Source of the DNA: Hippopus hippopus
Taxonomy: Eukaryota; Mollusca; Bivalvia; Cardiida; Cardiidae
Direction of reading: 5' to 3'
NCBI GenBank assembly: GCA_946811185.2
Contig: OX328108.1
Span: 5,417,501 to 5,481,500, forward strand
Length of the DNA: 64,000 nt
In this document: positions 29,201-44,200 of the stretch, piece by piece
Numbering within the stretch: the first letter of the stretch is position 1
Layout of the letters: the number at the start of each line of letters is the position of its first letter
Position numbers and translations under genes: made by a program
The notes under the pieces: generated by a model
The model's input: only the letters and a program-made list of their open reading frames with translations
What the model was told of the DNA's origin: nothing
The model's database searches: none

Positions 29201-32200
29201 TATGTCTTTTAAAAGTAAGAAAACATTTTGGGAAAATGACAACATGCTAGTTTCAAGCATTTTCTTCTTTTTCAATAATGCTTTCATTAGCTGTTCCTCA
29301 AATGTCTAAACTCAGGATTGTATAGGGTTAACTTTCTGCCAAATGACAAAATTTTGGACTTGTCTAAATTCAAAGGATTTGCAAAAAAAGAGGGCCATGA
29401 TGGCCCTCTATCACTCTACTGGCTAATGAGTCCAAACTATACAGTCATAACAAACATTATAATTCTGGGCAATCCATGGGATGGAAACAATTTTGGCAGC
29501 AGGGCTTTAATTTGAACAATTTTGGAAAAGGCCTGTTACATGATAAAACTCACAAAATGTTACAGCTGCATCTCAAGGTCAGGTTCAAGAAGATGTTTAG
29601 AGTTTCACTATAATTGTAACAGATGGGAATTCTGGGATGGGGACAATTATGACCTCCATGCTATAATTTGAACAACCTTGGTTGAAGTCCATTATATAAA
29701 TATACATGCAAAATTTGGTAGCCCTATGTCTAATGGTTAGGGACAAAAGAATTTTAATGCTTTTACTATACATGTATAAGCCCATGTAAAACTTGTGACT
29801 GCCAGGGCAGGGCTAAATTTAACCCTAGGGCTATAATTTGGAGAACCTAAGTAAAAACACAGATGAAACTACATGACAAACTTGTAGCCCTAGGCCTTAT
29901 GGTTAGGAACCACTATATAAGCCAATGTAAAACTAGTAACCCCCCCTGGCAGGACTAATTTTGACCCCAGGGCTGTAAATTGAAGGACCTCAGTAGAAGT
30001 CCATTAAATGGAGGTACATGCCAAATTTGGCAGCCCTGGACCTAAAATTTAAGAACTAAAAGATTTTTAAATTTTTCACCGTATGAGCCCATGTAAAACT
30101 TGTGACCCCAAGGGCGGGGCCAATTTTGACCCTATGGCTTTAATTTGAAGAAACTTAGTAATTATTGTTTTGGACAATACAATCATTTCCTCCATTTCCT
30201 TGCATGTTTTCCAAAGCTTTCTTCCTCAAGGTCATAAAAACTTGGGATAATGCGGTATTGGTTTAACTCTTTACCAAGCAGCAAAATTTTAGTATTGTCA
30301 TCAATGACAGCATTCTCACAAAAGTAGCAAAATCTAGAGCCCTATCATTTTAGCTGCAAAATACATAATTTAATGTCGTTTACAACACTTCCAGATTTCA
30401 TCAAACATCACAATAGGAAACAGTAACACATGTACTTAGTTTACAGCATTGTATGATTATTATCAGACATGTAGATATGAATATACGTTGAAGCACAATC
30501 AAAGTTACTCTGTTTATGTTGAAATTTCTTGGTTTATATTTGGACTATCCAGAATATGATCTATACAAGGAGGTATACACATATAAAACCTTTCTGGGCA
30601 TCTAGGAAGAAGCAGTTAAAGTAAATAGAAAGATTTCGTAAAAAAACCCCTGAAACAAAGTTGCATCAGAAATCTTAGAAAGAATTAAATTTTGTATTTA
30701 GTGAGCGCTGAAAGAGTTAAATAAAGAGATGATGCAACAAGAGCACCACATGGGGATGCCAACGCTCTGCTGACTTTGCTTGATTTATTTTCAGTGAACA
30801 TTCTAGGTCAAACATTGGTGTAACTGTGTCAAAAATACTTTGATGGTTACCTGCCGTTGTTGTATGGGTTTCCCTTTTGTTAGTTAGCAGCTTTTCCAAG
30901 TTTGACGTAACTATCTTCAGTAAAAGCAGATATATGACAAAAGGTCAAAGTTTTTACATGACCATGACGATGACGACACCCATGACCACAACCCAGACGA
31001 TGACAGGGCTATGATAAAACCTCAACGTTTTCCCCGAAAACAGCCGACTTAATGACACAAGGCAAAATTAAAAGATATTTATGGATGCCAGTATGTGTTT
31101 TCTTTAAGAAACTTTAAACAAGAGGGCCATGATGGCCCTGTATCACTCCACTGGCTAATAAGTCAAAACATTACAAGCCAAACCTTACAATACTTGGCCA
31201 GTTGGTTTCGAACTAGAAGACATACAAAATCTTTTCTGTAAAATCCTACAAGAAAGTTATGACCCCAGGGCAAAGCTTTTTTTGACCTCAGGACTATAAT
31301 TACTTGAATCCTGGTGGAGGTCCACAAGATAAAGCCCCATACCAAATAAAACAGGTCTAGAATGTGTGGTTATAAACAAGAAGATTTTCAAAGTTTGCTC
31401 AATAAAAGGCCCTGTAAAACATGAGACCCCTGAGATAGGGCTAAATTTAGTAGCCCTAGGTCTTATGGTTAGTAACAAGAAAATTTCCAAAGTTTTCACT
31501 ATATAAGCCCATGTAAAACTTGTGACCCCCGGATTGGGGCCAACCTTGACCCCAGGGCTATAATTTGGGCCCTCTTGGTAGAAGCCTACTAGATAAAGCT
31601 ACATGCAAAATTTGGTAGCCCTAGGCCTTATGGCTAGCTATAGCTAGAAGATTTTTGAAGTTTTCCCTATATAAGCCCTTGTAAAACTTGTGACCCCCGG
31701 GGTGGGGCCAAATTTGATCCTAGGGCTATAATTTGGGCCCTCCTGGTAGAAGCCCACTAGGTAAAGCTACATGCAAAATTTGGTAGCCCAAGGCCTTATG
31801 GCTAGGTAGGAGAAGATTTTTGAAGTTCTTCCAATATAAGCCTTTGTAAAACTTGTGACCCCAGGGCGGGGTCAAATTTGACCCCAGGGCTATAATTTGA
31901 AGAAACTTGGTAGAGGCCCCTAGATAAAGCTACACGCTAAATTTGGTAGCCCTAGGCCTTAGGGCTAGGTACAAGAAGATTTTTAAAGTTCTCCCTATAT
32001 TAAGCCCATATAAAACTTGTGACCCCTGGGGCCAGGTCAAATTTGACCCAAGGGCTATAATTTGAAGATACTTGGTAGAGGTCCACTAGATAAAGCTACA
32101 CGCCAAATATGGTAGCCCTAGGCCTTATGGTTTCAGACAAGAAGATTTTCAAAGATTTTCAATATCTTTCAGTTTTGTTGCCATGGTAACCAGAGTTTTT

Positions 32201-35200
32201 GAAGGAATCAAATTCTTTAAAGAAATTCAGAAGAGGACCATGGCAGGATCATTTTTGTGAAGTTTCATCAAAATTGGATGAGTAGTTTCAGAGAAGAAGA
32301 TGTTTGAAATAAAAGTTAACACGCGCTCGCACGGACGGACGCACGATGGACACTGGGCCATGACATAAGCCCGCTGACCTTTGGCCAATGGAACTAAAAA
32401 CTGAGTCCTGCGTCAAGTATGTCCAATATTATTTCTCTGTTTGAACCTTTTTGTCTAATATTTGGCAAAGTTACAAAATGAATATAACAATTTTTTTTAC
32501 CAATAACAAAATTTTAACATATAAACCCTAGAAATAACATTATTGTACAACAGCTACAATCAGAACACATGTTAGAAACGTGATCAACTCTTTACCTAAC
32601 AATAAAAATTTGGACTTGTTAGCATTTAGAGACAACAAATTAAAAGTACCAGTAGCTGAAATGATGGTAATTGTCTCTGAAAGTGAAGAAAACCTTGTGG
32701 GAAAAGGAGAAAATGCTGGTTACCCACAAGGTTTTCAAAACTTCGATTTGTGCAGTAAAGAGTTAACGACAATTACATTAGAAAACAGAACCAATGTCAA
32801 ATTTCTGGATTATAAACTTTCACCTTTCAGACTACCAGACTACTTCAGTCCCTTGTCTATGACAAAACATGGTAATATCTATCAAAATAGCAAACAGAAA
32901 GAATCATCCTCTTTATTCAAACTTATAGCATCTTAATCCTCATAGTACTAATGCTCTATGAAAAGGAGGCTTGATGCATCTGCAAAAGTTATCAACCAAG
33001 TTCAGCCTGCGCAGTCCATGCAGGCTGACCTTGACCTAAACCTTTTGCTTTAGGTCAATTTTCTGCAGTTGTGAGGGTCATTCTACCTAAGGATTCAGTC
33101 ATTTGTTAGAGAAATAAAAATATCTGCATCTCTAGTACTGACTGAGAATGTCTAATTCTTTTGAGCCAAACCTCTGGCACTAGGGGCTTAATGCATCTCA
33201 GTGATGCATTATACAATGCAATTCATCGCATGATTATGGAACTGTTATATTCATTTTCTCTAACAAATGACTGAATCAAATTTTCAGTGTCCCATAGGTG
33301 CTTGCTTAAGAAAGGTTGGACTGCATAAAAATAGAAAAAATTGTACAGGTTTCCAGCATTTAACTTTTTGCAACAGTGTTTTCAAACAGCTTTTTTTTAA
33401 AGGTTTTGAAATGATGGGATTGTTTGGGAAAGGGTTATACAAAATACAATTCACATTTTAAATATTGCAGAACATGTCTATATCTACTATGAAATTAAGT
33501 TGTATATTCAGGCATAAAAGTATTCATATTGAAGCAAGCAAACAAAATACAAGCTGATGAAAAGTTGAATTACCTGCGCTTATTACTACAGTGTATACAT
33601 AATTCAATTGCAGGAAAACTGTTAACTTTTTTCAACACAATTACTATACATGCTTCCCTGAAGAAAAAAGGCTTTTGAAAACATTGAAGAAAATACTGGT
33701 AACCAGCATTTTCCCCTTTTCCTGGAATGAAAATGATCTCTTCCCTTTCAAAGAATAATCCTCTCATTTGAGACACATTTAATTTTTGATCTGACAATGC
33801 CTTCAATTTTGTCTAAAAAGTTGATAAAAAGTTTACACTAGTTAGCGGAGTTTAGTATTTGTTCATGCTAAAAGCATTTGCTATAAATAGTTAAAAAATG
33901 TGAGAAAAAAAGAAAAAATTAATCCATATCAGCATTATTTCCCTTTGACAACAATGTTTTCAACAGTATAATTCACATTCAAAAATTAAAATTCAAGTAT
34001 TCTGGATTAGAATTGGCAAAAAAACTTTGCTAGCCTAGATGAGGTAAATGGTTTTACATGCACTCTCATGCATTTCCATTTGCAACTACCAGTTTCATTC
34101 TCTGCTACCGGTTTCCAGCCCTATTGCTAAGAAACAATAAAGACGACATACCTTGGAACTGGTACCACTCTCCTCACACATAAACAATGAAGCATTTTCT
34201 TAACCAGGAGTAAGACTGGGTCCCAGGCTTCAAAATGAGTCAAACAACTGATTGCAAAAAAGGCCAGGAATACAGGAATGGTTCCAACATAAAACATCCA
34301 AGTATAAGAAATCTGAAGAAAAGGGAAAAAAAAAGGTAAATTTCAAAGATGGACAGTTACTACAATTTTTAAAATAAAGTGCAATTGTTTTATTTCTTGT
34401 AAAAATTCCTTGACCATTTCCTAGCCATTTCTTCTTCTATTGTTTTGTACTTTTATGTAACTCTCTACCACACAATCCAGAGTTTTGACAACATCCAAGA
34501 AAAAAGGTTTTCAAAAGCACAATGGGAAAAGGAGAAAATACTAGTAACCAGCATTTTCTCCTTTACCTGCAATGTTTTCTGTCCTTTCCAAGACGGATGC
34601 TATTATTTTAACCACAATTACTTGTACATTGTCATCTGGGAATGCTATCGATTTGGACATTCTAAAATTTTTTCATCTTGTACAAAATTAAAATAACAGT
34701 AGTCTATAGAACCAATATTAATTTAGAATCAACCGATTTTAGATTAATGAAGCTTGAGTTATTGCTATTAGACCAAAAAACTCAGACCAAGATCTGTCTG
34801 CAAGGATTGGCTGTCTGATCCTTGTCTGCACCTGTTACAAAGGACATCAGCAGTGGCAAAATATATAGTTTAGGTACGGTATATAGAAAGGCTCTTTAAA
34901 AAACTGACAAAAAACTTACTCCTTTTATCACAACATCTGCTAACATAGTTAAAGGTGCCACTAGACTTAATGCAGAGGTAGCAATCAAGGAAGAGGTAAG
35001 GAAACATCCCCTGAAAATAGATATGTCATGCTCTGTGAAAAGGGGGCTTAATGCAAACAGTATGAACCCATGTCAGTCTGCGCAATCTGCACAGACTGAC
35101 CTATATTGAAACTTTTTGGTTTAAGTCAATTGCGTGTCAATGGACCATTCTACCACCAGTTCAAGTGGGTTGCTAGGCAAAATGGATTTTATGGATCCAT

Positions 35201-38200
35201 AATTATAAGATGACTTGCTTGGTATAATGCATCGTGGAGATGCATTAAGCCCCCTTTTCACAGAGTATGGCTCATATACATGTATAATGTTTCTCAGCAT
35301 ATTACAACAAGCAGACACCTTTTTTCATCTTGTAACAGACTGCTTTTCAATCATATTGTGGCCAATGGAGAAATTATTAACGACAAGTAAATTCTTTTTT
35401 TGCCCACAATGGGTTCACAATTTATCATGTATATGCAGGCTCTGCATTCACTAACCATTTTTCAGAATATTCTTAGTCTTATTCTCAAGAATTTTCTAAA
35501 TTTGAAAGTAACACAACTTCTGATTGGCTAAACCAAATGATTTAGCCAATCACAAGTTGTGTTTCTTTCTAAATCTAGAATACGACTAAAAATGAAACTA
35601 AGAATGGTTGGTGAATATGGGCCCAGATTGTCTGCTGTGGGTGAACAGTGGTAAAGGGGTCGCTCACATGAGCAGTTCCTGGATCAATCCCCTGATGAGA
35701 CACACAAGTTTTAACTTACATGAAAAAGGGAATTAAGTGAAAAAAAAAACTCTCTTACTCTAGCAATAAGTACACTGGAATTTACTCATGATGCAGCAAT
35801 TCACAATTATTCATTGTTTCAAATAAATCATCCTGATGCAATTCAATGCTTAACCATTTAGTTTAACCAACCAGAAATTCTGTTACTTTCTAAATCCAGT
35901 ATAAGACAATAATACCAGCTGAGGATCCTTTGACCCTTTACCAAGCTGCCATGTTTTAACACTCTTTGGAAGAAGGCTTAAGAAAAAAATGTGGCAATAG
36001 GAGAAAGAGGGTAACTAATATTTTTTTCCTTTTTCAACAATTTTTTTCAACTCTCTCATCATCAAAGAGCATTATTTTAGCCACATTTAATTTGTCATCT
36101 TCAAGTGCTTTAAATTTGAACAAGTATAAAACTTTGTCAATGGATAATACTTAAAAGTCATTTGCTTTAAGATCAAAAAGTCTTCTTTGGGAGGTAATTG
36201 CGTGTGGCAGTAATGACAATTATCAGTCATAAGGCTTTTTCCCAAACCGAGGTATTGTTTCTTCTGAGGTTAAACCTTTAGCACACAATTTTGACTTTTA
36301 ACGACTCTGAAAGAGAAGGCATTTGAAAACATAATGGGAAAAGGAGAAAATGCTGGTAACCAGCATTTTCTCCTTTTCCCATAATGTTTTCTATCCTATC
36401 ACAGACAAAAACCATAATTTTAGCAACATTTAATTTGTCGTCTGCAGATGCTTTCAAATTGGACCAGTCTAACATTTTGTCGTCTGGTAAAGGGTGAAAG
36501 AGATGATACTAACATCAGTATTAACCCTTAAAACCCTGAATAAACCCAACAGACATCTTACATCTTGGATAAGACCAAAATAATTGCAATTTTGTGGTTG
36601 CTTTTTTGTTTGTCTGTAGTGTTTCAGCAAAATGGACAGTACAGATCAAAGATCAGACTGCACATTTTGTGCAGTCTGATCTTGATCTACATTAGCCGCC
36701 AAGGCAACTATAGTTGTGAATGGCGCTTTAAGAGTTAAAGCAAACACCATGACAATCATGGTATTTTGTACTTACCACAACCACAAAAAGTCTGACAACA
36801 CTGTTCCAATTAAACCATTAATAATAATAAATAACCACTGTTGTCCATCAGGCCACTGAAATATTTCCCCATGTGTATAATGGAGGATTAAAAACCCCGG
36901 CCACAGCACCAGGGCACTGAATAAACCTACAAAACCTGCAATACATAGAACATTTGGTCATTCATTTTTCTAAACTCATATGCCCATAGTCTTGTTTAAA
37001 TTCTTTTGCTTGGACAAGTTCATCTTTTTCTTTTCAAGTTATTATTAGCAACTGTAAATTCATTTTTTTTTTTTCAAATAATTATTATTGTTATAGTGTT
37101 CAGTTCCACATTCCCCTCAAATTACTATACATGTGGATATATACGCGTGCCGAAAAATTTGCGAATTACCGATTGGACATTTTGCGTCGGGAAATGTTTG
37201 CGAATTAGAGACACTTGTTATTTGTTGGTATACTTGTGGTAAAATACGCAAATAGAAAAATTTGCGAATTTTTCAAATTCGCGAAATCGCAAAAATATCC
37301 ACGTCACAAACATTTCCACTTATACAGTAATATGTCTTTCTAAAATATCACAAATCAAGTTGCTAGTCGCTATGATTTTTATAAGCTTTTCCTTTACGGT
37401 CTAGAGTAAATTTTTCCCCCCCTTTGCAAACTTAAACACAGGGTAATGCCTTTTAATATTAACTCTTTCACAATGAACATATTTTGAGACTTGTTCATAT
37501 TCAAAGAATATGCATAAGACAAATACAATATGGTTCAAAAAATGGGAATTAGCTTTGAAAGGGTACACAAAATTGTGAGAAAAGGAAGAAAATGCTACTT
37601 AAAACCATTTCTCTCCTATTTCCACAATGTTTTCAAAAGGCTTTACCAGGGTCATTAAAACCTGGGACTTTGGGTAAGAGTTAACCTTATGCCAAACAAC
37701 AAAATTTTGTAGACTTGTCCATATTGAAAGCAAATGTAACTGGCACTTTAAATTTGGCTTAAATGATAGAATTCGCCTTTGAAAGGGTTGATAATGAATT
37801 GGAAGATATGTTTTCGAAAGCCTGTTTCTCTCAGGGAATTGTCTAGTACAGAGATACTACCAACTTTATTCAACCTGACCCAGGTCAACATCATTTACAT
37901 AAATTTCACCTTCAGAATCCCACCAAGTTGCCTTCGGCATATGTCCCGAATGGTCACGGAAATATTTCGCACGCTATGAGCGAATGAAATTGCTTACCTG
38001 TGTATATAAGTATCTTTCCATGTATATATAACTTTCTGAACAATAGTCTGGAGTTCTATTTATATGCCTACTTGTATATTCAGCTCAAAGGTCAGGATCA
38101 GGTCAAATGAAGTAGACAATAACTTACCAAAAAACATAGGAATGTCAAGCTTGTCTTCGTGATCAATCTTGCGTCTAAGAGCTACCAGATACACAGCATA

Positions 38201-41200
38201 AACTATAGACCCAGAGAGTGCCCACAAGGCCCCAGCAGGAACATTGTCTTCAAACTTACGATCTGACAGCGTAACCATTACTACACCACTTATACTGGAA
38301 TACAAACAGGGAGATAATTCACTTTACTTCATGCTTTTCAGTAATTTATCAGGAAATAATGGTAGATTATAAGGTTTGATAATTCATGGTTACCACCAGT
38401 GAAATCTACCGTAAATGTTTCCGTAACTCTTCAACTGAAGGCAGAAACAGAAGTTTGTGTGCATAGTTACCTAGGTAAACAGTGTGTGGCAGAAATATGA
38501 CATAATTAGCACACATTTACCCTATATTTCTTGGGCTTTATGTAATATATGTATTGTGATGTTATGTGAGGGGGGTACGCCACAGGGGAATTACTGAAAA
38601 CAACTGTACTGGATTTTGATGAAAGTCCCAACAAAAAACGGGCTAGAAACATTAAATAAATAGAATATTTGGGGGTTTTTTTGGTGAAAAATCTAAATAT
38701 ATTTCATCTCATGAACATCATCAGTAATATTTTCACTATGTACAGCTAAGGATGTTTTTGGTGAGAAGAGACTAGGGTCAATATTCAACAATCATTCTTA
38801 CCTCTTTATCAGATGTCGAAATTTTACACTTATCTAAATTGAGAGCATCTGTAGATGACTTAATAAATGTCTCAAAAATGGTAATTTGTTTTTGGAAAGG
38901 GTTAAAAAACATTGTGGGAAAAATGGAGAAAATGCTGGTTGCCAGCATTTTCTCTTTTTTCCCAAAATGTTTTCTTCAAAAGCTTTTTTTTCTCAGGGTC
39001 ATCTAAAGTCAGGATTGGGTAAAGGGTTAAGAACCTTCTTGGCCTTATTCTTTGGAATTTTTCTGAAGTTTTAAGTAACACAACTTCTGTCTGACTAAAC
39101 CATTTGGCGAAACGGTTTCGCAAATCAGAAGTTGTCTTACATTTTAAATCTAGAATTAGATTAGAATGACATTAAATATGCTTGGTGAATACGGACACAG
39201 GACCAAGGTAATTCTGGATAATTTCTCTTCTTGCCACAGTGTTTTAAATGCTGTCTTTGATACACAAATCAAAGTATACCTTTATACCAGAATAACCAAT
39301 CTTGAAAGATAAGTAAACTGAATGAATTCTTTCTAAAAAATTTTAAGAGACTCATATAATGCACTATTTACGCACCAGTTGAGCCTGAATATCCATTTGA
39401 GAAATAGACAATGCAAATTTCAGATAAGACTACAACTTATGTGCAGTCTCATCTTGATTTATACTGTCCACAAGCACATGTAATGATATCCTCTCACAGA
39501 ACAATAAAGGCTTTAAGCACTCTATATCAAAGGTACCAAGGAATCAAAATGTAATACAGCCTTAGGTCTTGTTTGTATGCTGTTCAAAGCCCTTTTTCAA
39601 CATTATATCAGGCATATCATGGCAGCTGGCCTGCCTATTCCTGCTTTCCTGGGGTTTTAACAGTAGTTCCAAAGACAAAGGCTGCTTTCCCACATAACAA
39701 CTGTCAAAACAAATATCAGCAGAGAGTGAGGACTGAATCCTGTTGCAACGACTATCACCACGCCTTGGAAAGAAATTGGCTGACCTAGGGATTTGGACCA
39801 GCAAATCTCGTTTTCGAGTCCTGTACACTAATAACTGGAATGGGGCTCGGCAGACAACAGTTTTAACTCTTTGCCACACAACCCTGACTTTTAATGACCC
39901 TGAGAAAGAAAGCTTTTGAAAGCATTTTCTCCTTTTTCCTACAATGTTTTCTTCCTTAACTACAAAAGATTTTAATCTATGAGTTATGTTTATTTTGCTG
40001 TCTGCAAATGTTGTTAAACTGAGCTAGTCTAGAATTTTTTCATTTGGTAAAAGAGGTAACGAATTTGCAGAGCAGAGCAAAATTTGAAAACAGACGCACC
40101 TGACTAGTACAGACACTAATTTGGACAAACTAAATCTGTCAGCCGATGATCCAGGATAGATAGCGGCACAAATCAGGGTAAATAAGGATGAAGTGGACGA
40201 TAAAACATTCACGATCCCTGCTTCTGTATCTTTCAAGGCAAACTGATATGAACAGTTTGCAAAAAACCACTGCAAAGAAAAACATTTCATTCATTGGAGT
40301 ATGTACTAAACCTTACACAGCTACATACAATGTCTGTTGATTTTGCAGACATTGATTTTAAAAGTTGTTTTAATGATTGGCTGGCTGTATGGTGTTTAAA
40401 TGCCATTTTCAACATTATTTCAGAATATCATGGCAGCCAGTGCATCTATCCATGCTTTCTTGGAGTTTTTTTTTTTACCAGTACTCTGCACACTAATCTT
40501 TCCAAGCCACTGGCTGCTTTTCCACAAAACATCAACCAAACAGAGGTCAGCAGTGAGAGGGGAATGAATCCTGTCGCAATGACAATCATCAATCCTCTGA
40601 AAGAAATAGGCCGATACTGAGCCCCTGTCCTCAAGTCCTGTGCCCTACTGACTGAGCTACCGGGCTCTGCAAGAGTTGTTTTAGCCAAAATATGTAACAT
40701 ACTAGCAGAAAGTAGATCCGTGATCTGACTACATGTTCTGTGCATTCTGATCTTGATATCCAATGTAGGCTTGCTTGTTTTGTTTGAAAAGTTTCATTTG
40801 TTTATCTTAAAACAGTTTAAACCAGAATACCTAACTAAGCTGATATTTCAGACCAAAGACTGGAACCAGCATTTTATGCAGTCTGATCTTGATCTATGCT
40901 GCCTGCAAAAGCAACACTTGTGACAAGAGCTTTCACCCTTTACCACAAAATGATGAGTTTTAACGAGCGTAAAAAAGTAACTTTTAGAAAACACTGTAGG
41001 AAAAGCAGAAAATGCTGGTAACCAGCATTTTCTCCTTTTCCCACAATGTTTTCTACCCTATCAAAGACAAATTTTATGATCTGAGCCACATTTAAATTGT
41101 CGTCTTCAAATGCTTTCAATTTGAACATGTCTTCATTTTCATCCTAGGGTGAAGAGTTAAGGACTTACAGATGTACATATAAGTGTATATCCATTCATAC

Positions 41201-44200
41201 AATGAAAGAAACGTTTGTAAAAACTCATTACCAAACAACAAAATTCAACACTAGTCCAATTGACGACAAATCAAATTGGGTTCAAATGACATTATTTGTC
41301 TTTAAGAGAAGAAAACATGGTGAGAAATGGAGAAAATGCTGGTCTCCAGCATTTTTTCACAATATTTTCAAAAGCCTTTTCTGTATAATATGTTAAAATT
41401 TGTAATTGTTTAGTAAAAGGTTTAAACATGTATATCCAAGCTTTTATAACCTCTAGTGCTGAGCTCCTTGGCTCATTGGCAGCATGCACAGCTGGAAAAC
41501 CAGGAGCTGTGCGTGGGACTCTCAGCTCATCAAAAACTCTTTGGGAAGCTGGATGAAAATCAGTGTGACAGAAAGAAATATATCACTTACTAGAAAACAA
41601 AAGACAAAGGCAAATTTGGCCACTTGTTTCACAGTAAGTTTGTTAAGAGCCCTGAGTCGAATTTCTTCAGCCCGGAGTGAGGCTTGGTAAGACAATCTGG
41701 CTATCACATGGTCTTCTGCATAGGCTTCTGAAAAGGATTAGTTTTTATTTTAGTTTAACACCTTTTTAACAGCTTAGGTCATATGATGTCAGTCAGTGCC
41801 CCTACACATGTGTTTCCTGGCTTCCTCACACCAGTACTGACACAACTTTCTTTACAGGTCACTAGCTACTCATCTCACATGCATCAGGTTTGAGAGGTGA
41901 AAAATTGATGAAGAAAGAGCTTGCCTCAACCGGATATCGAACCCCCAACCACCAGGTCAAGAGTCAGATACACTAACCACTGAGCTACCTGGCCGGGGCT
42001 CTGAAAAGGAAAAACGTTTCATCAATTACTAACCCATTCACCACACAATCCTGCCTTTAATGACTCTTAGAAAAAAAGCTTTTGAAAGCATTGAGGGAAA
42101 AGGAGAAAATGCTAGTAACCAGCATTTACCCATTTCCAAAAATGTTTTCTACCCTTTCAAAGAAAAATTTCATGAATTGCCCAGCATTAAATTTTTCGTC
42201 TGCTAATGCTTTCAATTTGGACAAGTCTAGAATTTCGTTGTTTAGTAAAGGGATTATGCTATTTTAGCCTTTTGCAATACAATCCCTGGATTTCACAATC
42301 AAAAAACAATTTTGAAAACATTGTGGTAAAAAATAAAATGCTTGTTACCAGCTTTTTTTGGTCATTTCCCAAAAGGTTTTCTACCCTTTTTCAACAATGC
42401 CTATCATTCAGGCAGACTTAATTTATTGATTGAAAATGCTGTAAATATGGACAGAACAATAACTTTATTTCTGGTATGCAATTAATCCTTTACCACACAA
42501 TCCTGAGTTGAAAAGACCTTGAGGAGGAAGCCTTTTGAAAAATTTTCGAAAAAGGAGAAAATGCTGATGATCAGTCTTTTCTCCTCTTTCCCCAACATTT
42601 CCTACCCTTCTAATGACAGATTTCTGTTTTTTGAATCATACATACTTCTTTGTCTGTAAGTGCTTTTATTGAAGACTAATCAAAAAATTGTGTCATTTGG
42701 TAATGGGTTAAACAGTTTTCCACTAACATTCATAAAAAATTCTGAGATTCAAGATTTATGTTGACAGATGCATTGAACTAAAGAAAAAATCTCGTACCTG
42801 AAAGTTGGCGCACCTCCATTAGATTGTTGAATCGAACAGATCTTGCATGATGCTCTGAAAAATACATTTTCGTTTTCACTCTGTATCAAACAACAAAATT
42901 TTAGACTGGTCTAAATTGAAGACATTTGCAGAGGGCATATTCAATGTCACTCAAATGATGGAATTTGTCTTTGTATGAAAAGAAACTTTTTTGGAAAAGG
43001 AGAAAATGCTGGTTACCACCATTTTCTCCTTTTGCCACAATGTTTTCAAAAAACTGCCACCTAGAGGTTTTGAAACTTGGAACCATTTGGTAAAGGGTTG
43101 ATAGTCATTCAGTATCCTGCAAATTTGTGTGTGTGTGTGTGGGGAGGGGGGGGTGGGGTCAAACTCCAGTGTTGGAGGTACGAGGCCCCATATTCACCAG
43201 CCATTCTTTGTTGCATCCTTCGTCCTATTCTAGGGGTCCTGCATGGCTCAGTGGTAAAGTGTGGGACTTGTGACCTGGAGACCCCAGGTTCAAACTTAAC
43301 TGGATTCATTGTGGTTTTTTTGTCGGAGTGTCCTTTGGTAAGAAAGACACTTAAAAGCCCTAGCCTAGCCTAGTACTAGTGGAACCCAGGAAATATGTGA
43401 ATATGTGGGCTGTTGCCGTGGTATCACTGAAAAATTGTTGAAAGCGGCTTAACACACCATCCAATTCTAAACTGGTAACCAGCACTTTCTCCTTTTCCAC
43501 AAAGTTTTCTACTCAATCAGGGATCAAAGTTTATTTATATCAATTTCGAAAATAATCATCTGCATATGCTTTCAGTTTGAAAGAGTCTAAAATTTTTGTT
43601 GTTTGGGAAAGGGTTAACTCTTTACCAAACGACACAATTATGGATTGAGCAAATTCAAAGCATCTGCAGATGACAAAAAAAAGTTGCTAAAATAATGATT
43701 GTTTTTTTATAAGGGTAGAAAACATTGTGGGAAAAGGAGAAAATGCTGGTAACCAGCATTTTCTTCTTTTCCCACAATTTTTTTCAGACGCATTATCTCT
43801 CAGGGTCATTAAAACTCAAAATGGTGTATTTAAGAAATAATTTTCTTTCTATAGTGGTTTATCGTTCAATTAACCACAGTTGTGAGTTATGAGGCACAAT
43901 AAATAATCCACGAGGGCAATAGCCCGAGTGGATTATTCATTGCGCCTCATAACTCACAACGTGGTTTATTGAACGATAAACCATGATAGAAAGAAGATTA
44001 TTTTGATTCTAACATGACCAATTCTTTATGAAAGGAAAACAAGTTCATCCTTAGAGTAAAAACGTGGATGAAGACTATGTTCTACTGAATAACTCACTAA
44101 CTTACTTTATACAGAATGATGTCACTCTGCACGGAATGTCGCGGATTTTACCACGCTTTCCTTGCACTGTGTTTATAGAGCCGAATTCGCGTGTCATGTT

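Noticed and set aside
37125..37325. GCGAAT-rich stretch as a regulatory element
   Set aside because: Repeated AATTTGCGAATT/AATTCGCGAAAT phrases are present, but no second copy or boundary was seen in the window, so no claim is made.
39562..40763. Open frames on both strands near SLC35F5 exon 7
   Set aside because: They fall in two SINE-2 copies and have no relation to the neighbouring exons.
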